Shown here: positions 1 through 9,506 of the stretch, piece by piece | How the letters are laid out: the number at the start of each line of letters is the position of its first letter | How positions within the stretch are numbered: the first letter of the stretch is position 1 | Assembly: GCF_014204515.1 (NCBI RefSeq) | Contig: NZ_JACHLI010000005.1 | Location: 124,001-188,000, forward strand | Direction: 5' to 3' | DNA length: 64,000 nt | Origin: Pseudomonas nitroreducens | GTDB taxonomy: Bacteria; Pseudomonadota; Gammaproteobacteria; Pseudomonadales; Pseudomonadaceae | Notes under the pieces: generated by a model | What the model was told of the DNA's origin: nothing | The model's database searches: none | What the model saw: the letters and a program-made list of their open reading frames with translations, nothing else | Position numbers and translations under genes: made by a program

Positions 1-375
1 CCGCTGTTCCGCTTCCGTCGGGTATCCATAAAGCGCCTGCTCGGCAACCTGATCGAGAACGGTCTCAACCATGGCGGCGGCAAGGTCGAAGTGGCGGCCC
101 ACGTGGCCGGTGGTGGCGGTGCGCCCTACGTGGTGCTCAGCGTGCTTGACCGTGGTGCGGGCGTCGATCCGCAGGAGCTGGAGAACATCTTCAATCCGTT
201 CTTCCGTGGCGACAAAGCGCGTGGCGGCAAGGGCACCGGCCTGGGCCTGGCCATCGTCAAACGCATCGCCGAACAGCATGGCGGCAGCATCGAACTGCGC
301 AACCGCGAGGGTGGTGGCGTGGAAGCGCGCGTCTGCCTGCCCCTGGGCCTGCTGCTGCCGCGCGACGCGCATTAA
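1..375 (+). CDS. envZ: Sensor histidine kinase EnvZ/AmgS, C-terminal part (5' truncated by window)
   Basis: The reading frame is open from base 1 and ends at TAA 373-375, giving about 124 residues of a histidine-kinase ATPase domain. Visible motifs are the N box (NLIENGLNHGG), a G1-like stretch (DRGAGVD), the F box (IFNPFFRGD) and the G2 box (GKGTGLGLAIVKRI), in the usual HATPase order. The sensor, HAMP and phospho-acceptor parts lie left of the window. In Pseudomonas this gene is followed by an LD-carboxypeptidase gene and rimK, as here, and is the EnvZ homologue (AmgS), which senses envelope stress at the inner membrane with OmpR/AmgR. The EnvZ assignment rests on the kinase motifs plus this neighbourhood; the fragment alone would only say histidine kinase. 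Confidence 0.85.
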   Translation, partial: PLFRFRRVSIKRLLGNLIENGLNHGGGKVEVAAHVAGGGGAPYVVLSVLDRGAGVDPQELENIFNPFFRGDKARGGKGTGLGLAIVKRIAEQHGGSIELRNREGGGVEARVCLPLGLLLPRDAH

Positions 376-516
376 GAGCCTGCTTACGGTCTGCTGCGTG
401 TCGGCATAACTGCGTTGAGCTCAGCCGAGAAGCGCTCATTGACTGCAGTCAACTGAAGCTTTCTCGGCTGTTCTCGCCTTGTTCTGCTCTAGCTCGCGAG
501 ATCGTAAACAGACTCT
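375..516. repeat. MITE-like element with 18-bp terminal inverted repeats
   Basis: This 142-bp stretch starts with AGAGCCTGCTTACGGTCT and ends with a sequence whose reverse complement is AGAGTCTGTTTACGATCT, 15 of 18 matching. Inside is a perfect 14-bp palindrome (TTGACTGCAGTCAA, 439-452) flanked by AGCCGAGAA / TTCTCGGCT arms, so most of it can fold into a long hairpin. It fills the gap between two convergent genes. The first base of one repeat is the last base of the envZ stop, and the other repeat overlaps the stop of the LD-carboxypeptidase gene. No transposase is encoded. It may also act as a bidirectional terminator. Confidence 0.7.
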
Positions 517-1444
517 AATCCCAGCGCAGGGATTTCCCTTCCAGAACCGCCGGGCGCCCATAGGGCCACGCGCGGTTGTGCGCGCCGTGGCCGCTGGGCA
601 GGCCGTGGTAGAGCGGTACACCCAGCCGCGCGGCGTACTCGGCGAAGATTTCTTCCAGGCTGTGGGCCACGCCCTTGCGCGGGCAGTCGGTGAAGGTGCC
701 GAGGCAGATCGCGCCTAATCGCGCGCCGTTCAGGCTGTTCAGCAATTGCCAGAGGCTGCGTTCGAGGCGGTAGTAAGGCTCGCCGACGTCTTCGAGGATC
801 AGGATTGCGCCGTCCGGCACGTACAGCGCACCGGCGGTGCCGGCCATGCAGGCCAGTGCGGTGAGGTTGCCGCCGATCAGTTCGCCCTCTACGGCGCCTT
901 TCGCTCCGGCCAGATGCTGCACCGCCAGCTTGCCGGGGCCGCCAGCCAATACGTGACTGACCGAGGCCAGCGAAGCCAGGCGTTCGCGCTGCTCGCTGGG
1001 CGCGCTCAATGGCTGCAGGCCCAGGCCGGTGGCGACCATGCCGTGGATCGCCGGCAGACCCTGGCGGTGAAAGGCGCTGAGCAGGATGGAGATATCCGAG
1101 AAGCCAATCAGCGGGCGCGGCGAGGCAGCCTTGAGTCGCTGCCAGTCCAGTTGCGGGACCAGTTGTCCACAGCCATAGCCGCCGCGCAGGCACCAGACGG
1201 CGCTGACGTCGTCCAGTTCAAAGGCAGCGTGGAAGTCCTCCAGCCGTTGCTCCGGCGTGCCGGCCAGGTAGCGGTAGCGCGCGTCGGCGTGCTCGCCCAG
1301 GTGGTAGTCGATGCCCTGGACCTCAAGCTGACGCAGGGTGGCTTCCAGCACTTCCTCGGCAATCGCCGAGGCCGGCGCGACCAGCGCGACGCGGCCTTTG
1401 ATGGGCGACCAGGTGAGTTCGGTGTGGGGGCGGGAAGCGGGCAT
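515..1444 (-). CDS. ldcA: LD-carboxypeptidase (peptidase family S66)
   Basis: A 309-residue protein that removes the terminal D-alanine from murein tetrapeptides in the cytoplasm during peptidoglycan recycling. The S66 Ser-Glu-His triad is visible: Ser116 in LIGFSDIS, Glu218 in LILEDVGE and His286 in SGHGAHN. These match the catalytic residues of the structurally solved P. aeruginosa enzyme within one position (from memory of that structure). The length is typical. I chose ATG at 1444; a GTG two codons upstream at 1450 is in frame, and neither has a clear Shine-Dalgarno. The gene converges on envZ, and its stop lies inside the MITE-like repeat. Confidence 0.93.
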   Translation of the reverse strand: MPASRPHTELTWSPIKGRVALVAPASAIAEEVLEATLRQLEVQGIDYHLGEHADARYRYLAGTPEQRLEDFHAAFELDDVSAVWCLRGGYGCGQLVPQLDWQRLKAASPRPLIGFSDISILLSAFHRQGLPAIHGMVATGLGLQPLSAPSEQRERLASLASVSHVLAGGPGKLAVQHLAGAKGAVEGELIGGNLTALACMAGTAGALYVPDGAILILEDVGEPYYRLERSLWQLLNSLNGARLGAICLGTFTDCPRKGVAHSLEEIFAEYAARLGVPLYHGLPSGHGAHNRAWPYGRPAVLEGKSLRWD

Positions 1445-1473
1445 GAGCACATCCGATGGCAGTGGAAAGAACC

Positions 1474-1498
1474 TGTAGGAGCGAGCTTGCTCGCGAAG
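1474..1498. repeat. Single REP palindrome (GTAGGAGCGAGC... type)
   Basis: The sequence reads GTAGGAGCGAGCTTGCTCGCGAA, whose core GCGAGCTTGCTCGC is an inverted repeat. The same unit recurs as a head-to-head pair at 7329-7388. It belongs to the REP class common between Pseudomonas genes. The rest of the 1445-1810 gap holds this REP, one copy of the 115-bp repeat, and about 140 bp next to rimK in which I see nothing definite. Confidence 0.75.
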
Positions 1499-1555
1499 GG
1501 TTCAATGGGGCAACGATGGGCAGAGTGCTTTCTGCTGGTATGGGTGCCGTGACTG

Positions 1556-1670
1556 CCCTCACCCCAGCCCTCTCCCGGAGGGAGAGGGAGCCGTCCGTGC
1601 CGGCTGATGATGCGATTTCAGCCTGTGCCGATCAGTCCCCTCTCCCTCTGGGAGAGGGTTAGGGTGAGGG
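1556..1670. repeat. 115-bp intergenic repeat with CCCTCACCC termini, copy 1
   Basis: The element begins CCCTCACCCCAGCCCTCTCC and ends with the inverted counterpart GGAGAGGGTTAGGGTGAGGG. Each end also contains a small CTCTCCC/GGGAGAG hairpin. Copies with the same termini are at 11831-11945 (same 115-bp length and a similar middle) and 16100-16243 (diverged middle). It has no coding capacity, consistent with a MITE-like mobile repeat. Confidence 0.8.
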
Positions 1671-1810
1671 GGCTGCGCGATGCTCACGGGGGCCCCATTA
1701 GAGTTTGTTCCTGAGATCCCTGTGGTTGCTATGCACTTCTCTTTGACCGCTGTGAGGCATCCCTGGCCTGGCGGTCGCCGACGCAACGCATGCGCCGCGA
1801 AAACCGCGGC

Positions 1811-2716
1811 TCAGCCCTTGCCTTTTGTCCTGGCCAGATGCGGCCCGCCATTCTTCTCCAGGTACTCGATGATCACCCCGGCGATGTCCTTGCCGGTGGT
1901 GGTCTCGATGCCTTCCAGGCCCGGCGAGGAGTTCACCTCCATCACCAGCGGCCCGTGGTTGGAGCGCAGGATATCGACGCCGGCGACATGCAGCCCCATC
2001 ACCTTGGCGGCGCGGACGGCGGTCATGCGTTCTTCCGGGGTGATCTTGATCAGGCTGGCGCTGCCGCCGCGGTGCAGGTTGGAGCGGAATTCACCGGCCG
2101 CGGCCTGGCGCTTCATCGACGCGATGACCTTGTCGCCGACCACGAAGCAGCGGATGTCGGCGCCGCCGGCTTCCTTGATGTACTCCTGCACCATGATGTT
2201 GTGCTTGAGCCCCATGAAGGCCTCCAGCACGGATTCGGCGGCCTTCTCGGTCTCGCACAGCACCACGCCGATGCCCTGGGTGCCTTCCAGCAGCTTGATC
2301 ACCAGCGGCGCGCCGCCGACCATCTGGATCAGGTCCGGCACGTCGTCGGGGGAGTGGGCGAAGCCGGTCACCGGCAGGCCGATGCCCTTGCGCGAGAGCA
2401 GCTGCAGCGAACGCAGCTTGTCGCGGGAACGGGCAATGGCCACCGATTCGTTGAGCGGGAACACCCCCATCATCTCGAACTGGCGCAGCACGGCGCAGCC
2501 ATAGAAGGTCACCGAGGCGCCGATGCGCGGGATCACCGCGTCGAAGCCTTCCAGCGACTGCCCGCGGTAGTGGATCTGCGGCTTGTGGCTGGCGATGTTC
2601 ATGTAGGCGCGGAGGGTGTCGATCACCACCATCTCGTGGCCGCGTTGCTGCCCGGCCTCCACCAGCCGACGGGTGGAATACAGGCGCGGATTGCGCGACA
2701 GCACAGCAATTTTCAT
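1811..2716 (-). CDS. rimK: RimK, ribosomal protein S6 glutamate ligase
   Basis: This 301-residue ATP-grasp ligase adds glutamate residues to the C-terminus of ribosomal protein S6 in the cytoplasm. In Pseudomonas it is reported to alter the proteome in response to cyclic-di-GMP. The N-terminal pre-ATP-grasp domain starts MKIAVLSRNPRLYSTRRL. The ATP-grasp part shows LLEGTQGIGVVL, the adenine-side MVQEYIKEAGGADIRCFVVG, and metal-binding VMEVNSSPGLEGIE. Its ATG overlaps the stop of the upstream rimB gene (ATGA), so the two are translationally coupled. Length and motifs are typical. Confidence 0.95.
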   Translation of the reverse strand: MKIAVLSRNPRLYSTRRLVEAGQQRGHEMVVIDTLRAYMNIASHKPQIHYRGQSLEGFDAVIPRIGASVTFYGCAVLRQFEMMGVFPLNESVAIARSRDKLRSLQLLSRKGIGLPVTGFAHSPDDVPDLIQMVGGAPLVIKLLEGTQGIGVVLCETEKAAESVLEAFMGLKHNIMVQEYIKEAGGADIRCFVVGDKVIASMKRQAAAGEFRSNLHRGGSASLIKITPEERMTAVRAAKVMGLHVAGVDILRSNHGPLVMEVNSSPGLEGIETTTGKDIAGVIIEYLEKNGGPHLARTKGKG

Positions 2717-3207
2717 TGATCACCTGGAAGGGCGGCGGGAACCATGATGAGGGGTTTGTCTTGTACGTAGGTGAGGCCGGGGTTGACCACCAGTTGGCCC
2801 TGCACCAGAGCCTTGGAGCCTAGCAGCACGCGGTAGCGCATGGTCTTGCGGCAGGCCAGGGTGAATTCGATCGACCAGGCGCGGTCGCCCAGGGCCAGCA
2901 GGGTGCGGATCACGTAGCGGGTCTGGGCCTGGCCGTTGGAGCTCTTGATGGTCTTCATCGTCACCACCGGCGCCTCGCAACGGTGGCGGCGCTGCACCTG
3001 GGTGCCCAGGTGGGCGACGAAGCGCACCCAGTCCTGGCCGTCGCGCTGGAACGGCACGATGTCGCTGGCATGCAGGCTGGAGGTGCTGGCGCCGGTGTCG
3101 ATCTTTGCGCGCAGGCCGACCATGCCCAGTTCGGGCAGGGCGATCCATTCGCGCAGACCAATTACCGACAGCTGGTCGAAAGTCTTCAAGGCAGGCGTCC
3201 CCGGCAT
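2713..3207 (-). CDS. rimB: RimB-like ATP-dependent zinc protease family protein
   Basis: A 164-residue protein of the family annotated 'ATP-dependent zinc protease' (PF05618), a small fold related to retropepsins. The aspartyl-protease-like signature KIDTGASTSSLHA lies near residue 35. The gene immediately precedes rimK with a four-base overlap, as in the rimABK operon of P. fluorescens, where RimB is a small protease that modulates RimK-dependent S6 modification. No obvious separate rimA precedes it here. I used ATG 3207; the start is not backed by a strong Shine-Dalgarno. The role is inferred from synteny. Confidence 0.85.
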   Translation of the reverse strand: MPGTPALKTFDQLSVIGLREWIALPELGMVGLRAKIDTGASTSSLHASDIVPFQRDGQDWVRFVAHLGTQVQRRHRCEAPVVTMKTIKSSNGQAQTRYVIRTLLALGDRAWSIEFTLACRKTMRYRVLLGSKALVQGQLVVNPGLTYVQDKPLIMVPAALPGDQ

Positions 3208-3290
3208 TTGCCGGCATTCTAGTCAGGCCGGTTGTGCCCCGCCAGCGGGGCGCGGGGTACACTCGCAGACCCGCATGACGAGGTGGTGAC

Positions 3291-3683
<393 letters not shown>

Positions 3684-3687
3684 TCGG

Positions 3688-3715
3688 CCGGCGAGAGCTG
3701 CATGCGCCTCGCCGG
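3688..3715. terminator. Possible hairpin between convergent hslR and PAP2 genes
   Basis: An 8-bp perfect stem, CCGGCGAG with CTCGCCGG, lies in the 45-bp gap between the two convergent stop codons. There is no U-tract on either side, so intrinsic termination is only a possibility. Confidence 0.4.
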
Positions 3716-3728
3716 GATCGGTGCTGCG

Positions 3729-4529
3729 TCAGGCCGCGACGACGCTCAGGCGATTGACCAGCGGAATCTTCGCCGCCAGACGGAACAGCGGGTCGGTCCA
3801 GCGCACCAGGGCGGCGCTGCCCTTGGCGGCGAACGGTGTGAAGCAGCCCCAGGCCAGGGCCACCAGCGCCATCTGCACGCCGCCGATGTAGTCGTCCTGG
3901 CCCCAGTGCGCACCGGCCACCAGGCGCGGCAGCATGAACAGCAGCGCCAGGCCCCAGATCACCACCCACTGCAGGGCGGTGCGGGCGAACAGGGTGAGGA
4001 ACAGTGCCCAGATCAGCAGCACCGAGGCGTGGTCGCCGGGGAAGCTGCGGGCCGATTCGTCCTTCACCTCGAACGCGGTGTCTTCCCACTGCGGGAAGAA
4101 GTGCTCCAGGCGCACGGCATCCGGGGCGATGGTGGAGATGCTGGCGTGCTGCCAGCCCAGCTTGTGGGCGATCTTCGCGTAGAGGATGCGCACCACCACC
4201 AGCACCACGGCGGCGCATAGAAAGCCGAAGGTCGCTGCGCGGACCTGGGTCGCCTTGAAGATCCAGTCGCCGCGGATCATCAGCAGCAACAGGATCACCC
4301 CGACCAGCAGGTCGAAGGGGCGGGTGCTGGCCACGGCCCAGGACAGGCGCCAGGCTTCGTTGGTCGCCAGCGGCTGGTTGAGCAGGCTGAACAGGCTGAA
4401 ATCGAACAGGTCCATGGCGCTGCGCGTGGGCTCCCAGAGCCACAGCAGGAGCAGCAGGCCGGCCATCAGGTGACAGGCAATGAAGGGCTTCCAGGACCAG
4501 GTGGCTTGGAACGGCGAGGTTTTGTCCAT
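3729..4529 (-). CDS. PAP2-superfamily membrane phosphatase
   Basis: A 266-residue polytopic membrane protein with the PAP2 phosphatase signature. Motif 1 is represented by KDESARSF, motif 2 by SFPGDHAS (with the catalytic His) and motif 3 by RLVAGAHWGQDDYIGG. About five hydrophobic helices surround these motifs, which face the periplasm in relatives. Substrates in the family include undecaprenyl-PP, phosphatidyl-phosphates and lipid A phosphates; the sequence does not choose between them. ATG 4529 is preceded by AAGGGGGAA at good spacing, so I prefer it to a longer in-frame start at 4604. Mycobacterial DPPR phosphatase is also a PAP2 protein, but this gene is far from the arabinose operon and in a conserved core context. 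Confidence 0.85.
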   Translation of the reverse strand: MDKTSPFQATWSWKPFIACHLMAGLLLLLWLWEPTRSAMDLFDFSLFSLLNQPLATNEAWRLSWAVASTRPFDLLVGVILLLLMIRGDWIFKATQVRAATFGFLCAAVVLVVVRILYAKIAHKLGWQHASISTIAPDAVRLEHFFPQWEDTAFEVKDESARSFPGDHASVLLIWALFLTLFARTALQWVVIWGLALLFMLPRLVAGAHWGQDDYIGGVQMALVALAWGCFTPFAAKGSAALVRWTDPLFRLAAKIPLVNRLSVVAA

Positions 4530-4643
4530 AAAATCGATTCCCCCTTCTGACAACGATTCCGGGTTGCCGGATGCGACAAAGGGCGCTTTATAGGCCTTTG
4601 TCATCGGCTTGTCATTTCCTTATGTATCAGCGTTGTGTCCGGC

Positions 4644-5537
4644 ATGTCTCAAATCGATCAAAGTCAGCGTTTCCTTTTCGACAACACCGACGTGCGCGGT
4701 GAACTGGTGGAGCTGGACCGCAGCTTCGCCGAGGTGTTGGCCAAGCATCCCTACCCGCAGCCGGTCGCCCAGCTGCTGGGGGAAATGCTGGCCGCCGCCG
4801 CGCTGCTGTGCGGCACCCTGAAGTTCGACGGCCTGCTGGTCCTGCAGGCGCGCTCCAGCGGCGCCGTGCCGCTGCTGATGGTGGAGTGTTCCAGCAACCG
4901 CGAAGTACGTGGCCTGGCCCGCTATGACGCGGAGGCCATCGGCGACACGGCCGGCCTGCCCGAGCTGATGCCCGAGGGCGTGCTGACCCTCACCGTCGAC
5001 CCGAAGAACGGCAAGCGCTACCAGGGCATCGTGCCGCTGGAAGGCGCGACCCTGGCCGACTGCCTGTCGACCTACTTCGCTACTTCCGAGCAGTTGCCGA
5101 CCCGCTTCTGGCTCAACGCCGACAGCCGTCGTGCCCGTGGCCTGCTGCTGCAGCAACTGCCGGCCGACCGCCAGCGCGACGCCGAGTCGCGGGAAGCCAG
5201 CTGGCAGCACGTCAGCACCCTGGCCGATACCCTCACCGCCGAGGAGCTGCTGGGCCTGGACAACGCCACCGTGCTGCACCGCCTGTACCACGAGGATGAC
5301 GTGCGCCTGTTCGAGCCGCAGCCGCTGGTGTTCCGCTGCAGCTGCTCGCGGGAACGCTCGGCCAATGCGCTGGTCAGTCTTGGGCAGGAAGACGCCGAGC
5401 GTCTGCTGGCCGAGGAAGACGGCGAGATCGTCATCGACTGCCAGTTCTGCAATGAGCGCTATCGCTTCGACGGTTCCGACGTTGCCCAGCTGTTCTCGGG
5501 CGGCGGCAGTGCGACACCGTCAGAAACCCGCCATTGA
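4644..5537 (+). CDS. hslO: Hsp33, redox-regulated chaperone HslO
   Basis: A 297-residue cytoplasmic chaperone activated by oxidative unfolding. The C-terminal zinc centre has the expected four cysteines in CSC (FRCSCSRE) and CxxC (CQFCNERY) arrangement, which hold Zn2+ when reduced and form disulfides when active. The start MSQIDQSQRFLFDN matches Hsp33 N-termini, so ATG 4644 is preferred over an in-frame GTG at 4635. It is divergent from the PAP2 gene and directly precedes pckA. Confidence 0.95.
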   Translation: MSQIDQSQRFLFDNTDVRGELVELDRSFAEVLAKHPYPQPVAQLLGEMLAAAALLCGTLKFDGLLVLQARSSGAVPLLMVECSSNREVRGLARYDAEAIGDTAGLPELMPEGVLTLTVDPKNGKRYQGIVPLEGATLADCLSTYFATSEQLPTRFWLNADSRRARGLLLQQLPADRQRDAESREASWQHVSTLADTLTAEELLGLDNATVLHRLYHEDDVRLFEPQPLVFRCSCSRERSANALVSLGQEDAERLLAEEDGEIVIDCQFCNERYRFDGSDVAQLFSGGGSATPSETRH

Positions 5538-5610
5538 CCGCATCGATTTGTCCGATAGCCGAACCAATGGCGCTCTCGCCAGATCAGAGGCTGCACGAAA
5601 ACAGTTCTTT

Positions 5611-5705
5611 TCTGGCATAATCCCGCGACTTTTTTCCGCGGTAGTGGGAATCAGAAGTCACTACGCAATGTTTGGAGGACTCGGCTTCGGCCGACGGGGA
5701 CCCAC
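5611..5705 (+). promoter_or_regulatory. Probable pckA promoter and structured 5' leader
   Basis: An extended -10 element (TCTGGCATAAT, hexamer CATAAT at 5616-5621) lies 85 bases upstream of pckA, with no good -35 box. The leader contains a short GC hairpin (CGGCTTCGGCCG, about 5684-5695) flanked by GGAGG on its left and GGGGA, the presumed ribosome-binding site, on its right. The hairpin could influence ribosome access. Both calls come from sequence inspection only. Confidence 0.45.
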
Positions 5706-7247
5706 ATGACGCAAGCCAATAAAGCCGTTTACACCGACATCAGCGTTGCCCAACTGGTCGAGGAAGCCATTCGCCGCGGCGAAGGCGAACTCGCCGACAA
5801 CGGCTCGCTGGTCGTACGTACCGGCCACCGCACCGGCCGCTCGCCTGCCGACCGTTTCATCGTCGAAGAGCCGGGCAGCAAGGATTCCATCGCTTGGGGC
5901 GCCATCAACCGTCCGTTCCCGGCCGACAAGTTCGACGCCCTGTGGGACCGTGTCCAGGCCTTCAACGACGCCCAGGACCATTTCGTTTCCCACGTCCATG
6001 TAGGTTCGGCCCACGACCACTACCTGGCCGTGAAGATGACCACCGCCACCGCCTGGCAGAACCTGTTCGGCCGTGCGCTGTTCATCGAGCCCGAGCAGTA
6101 CAACCCGGCCGGCCGCGAAGAGTGGCAGGTCCTCAACGTCGCCAACTTCGAGTGCGTGCCCGAGCGTGACGGCACCAACTCCGACGGCTGCGTGATCCTC
6201 AACTTCGCCCAGAAGAAGGTGCTGATCGCCGGCATGCGTTACGCCGGTGAAATGAAGAAGGCCATGTTCGGCGTGCAGAACTACCTGCTGCCGGAAAAAG
6301 ACGTGCTGCCGATGCACTGCGCCGCCAACATCGGCGAAGAAGGCGACGTGACCCTGTTCTTCGGTCTGTCGGGCACCGGCAAGACCACCCTGTCCGCTGA
6401 CGAAAGCCGCTACCTGATCGGCGACGACGAGCACGGCTGGGGCGAAGGCGTTGTCTTCAACATCGAAGGCGGCTGCTACGCCAAGTGCATCGACCTGTCC
6501 GAGAAGAACGAGCCGGTCATCTGGAAAGCCATCAAGTTCGGCGCTGTGCTGGAAAACGTCGTTCTCGACGAGAACCGCACCCCCGACTACGCCGATGACA
6601 GCCTGACCCAGAACTCCCGCGCGGCCTACCCGCTGGAGAACGTCGAGAAGCGCTCCGAGCAGAACCTGGGCGGCGAGCCCAATGCCGTGATCTTCCTGAC
6701 CTGCGACCTGACCGGCGTGCTGCCGCCGGTGTCGATCCTGAACAACGAGCAGGCGGCCTACCACTTCCTGTCCGGCTACACCGCGCTGGTCGGTTCCACC
6801 GAAATGGGTTCGGGCGGCGGCATCAAGTCGACCTTCTCCACCTGCTTCGGCGCACCGTTCTTCCCGCGCCCGGCCGGTGTCTACGCCGAGCTGCTGATCA
6901 AGCGCATCAAGGCCTTCGGTTCCAAGGTCTACCTGGTCAACACCGGCTGGACCGGTGGTGGCTACGGCGTCGGCAAGCGCTTCAACATCCCGACCACCCG
7001 TGGCGTGATCGCTGCCATCCAGAGCGGTGCTCTGATCGGCGCCGAGACCGAGCACCTGGACATCATCAACCTGGACGTGCCCAAGGCCGTTCCGGGCGTC
7101 GAGACCGTCCTGCTCAACCCGCGCAACACCTGGGAAGACAAGGCTGCCTACGACGAAGCCGCCAAGGGCCTGGCCAGCAAGTTCATCGACAACTTCCAGA
7201 AGTTCGACGTGAGCGACGCCATCAAGAACGCCGGCCCGCAGCTGTAA
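5706..7247 (+). CDS. pckA: Phosphoenolpyruvate carboxykinase (ATP)
   Basis: This 513-residue cytoplasmic enzyme converts oxaloacetate and ATP to PEP, ADP and CO2, the first committed step of gluconeogenesis. The kinase P-loop GLSGTGKTTLS and the metal-binding GDDEHGW lie mid-protein, and the substrate/metal segment HCAANIGEEGD precedes the P-loop. The tail carries GGYGVGKRFNIPTTR. Length is normal for the ATP-dependent family (PEPCK_ATP). It is followed by a good intrinsic terminator and seems to be transcribed alone. Confidence 0.97.
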   Translation: MTQANKAVYTDISVAQLVEEAIRRGEGELADNGSLVVRTGHRTGRSPADRFIVEEPGSKDSIAWGAINRPFPADKFDALWDRVQAFNDAQDHFVSHVHVGSAHDHYLAVKMTTATAWQNLFGRALFIEPEQYNPAGREEWQVLNVANFECVPERDGTNSDGCVILNFAQKKVLIAGMRYAGEMKKAMFGVQNYLLPEKDVLPMHCAANIGEEGDVTLFFGLSGTGKTTLSADESRYLIGDDEHGWGEGVVFNIEGGCYAKCIDLSEKNEPVIWKAIKFGAVLENVVLDENRTPDYADDSLTQNSRAAYPLENVEKRSEQNLGGEPNAVIFLTCDLTGVLPPVSILNNEQAAYHFLSGYTALVGSTEMGSGGGIKSTFSTCFGAPFFPRPAGVYAELLIKRIKAFGSKVYLVNTGWTGGGYGVGKRFNIPTTRGVIAAIQSGALIGAETEHLDIINLDVPKAVPGVETVLLNPRNTWEDKAAYDEAAKGLASKFIDNFQKFDVSDAIKNAGPQL

Positions 7248-7265
7248 GCGCGCCCGTTCTGGAAA

Positions 7266-7288
7266 GAGCCGCCTTCGGGCGGCTTTTT
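7266..7288 (+). terminator. Intrinsic terminator of pckA
   Basis: The perfect stem AGCCGCC / GGCGGCT with a TTCG tetraloop is followed by five T residues, 18 bases after the pckA stop. Confidence 0.92.
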
Positions 7289-7328
7289 CATTGGCGCCTG
7301 GGAACGGTCTTGCTCCGAGGTGCTCTTC

Positions 7329-7388
7329 GTAGGAGCGAGCTCGCTCGCGAATCGGAGTTGGGCAGTTCGCGAGCAAGCTCGCTCCTAC
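7329..7388. repeat. REP doublet (REPIN-like) in inverted orientation
   Basis: Two REP units, GTAGGAGCGAGCTCGCTCGCGAA (7329-7351) and its inverted partner ending GCTCGCTCCTAC (7366-7388), are separated by 14 bases. The pair forms a long hairpin, the structure described as REPIN in Pseudomonas. A single unit of the same family is at 1474-1498. No REP-associated tyrosine transposase (RAYT) gene is in the window. Confidence 0.85.
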
Positions 7389-7443
7389 AGGTACTGTTCC
7401 TAGCCTGAGGGTTCAGACTTCAGGACGGTAAAGGAGTACTCCC

Positions 7444-9390
<1,947 letters not shown>

Positions 9391-9506
9391 TCGAGCAGCC
9401 GCCACGCACGACTAAAGGTCGGCGTGGCGCCGCTCGGGCTCCTTGTAGGGTGACGGGATGCATTCCCGCCTAGACTCTCATGGCGCGGCAAAAAGGAGCC
9501 CCTCGC

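Noticed and set aside
3729..4529. The PAP2 phosphatase as the missing DPPR phosphatase of the arabinose pathway
   Set aside because: It lies 34 kb away in a conserved core context, and the HAD domain fused to UbiA is a nearer candidate.
5661..7376. A very long antisense open frame across pckA (minus strand)
   Set aside because: It mirrors the codon structure of pckA, has no ribosome-binding site and no family resemblance; such shadows are common in GC-rich genomes. The same holds for the long antisense frames over the helicase, monooxygenase and acyl-CoA genes.
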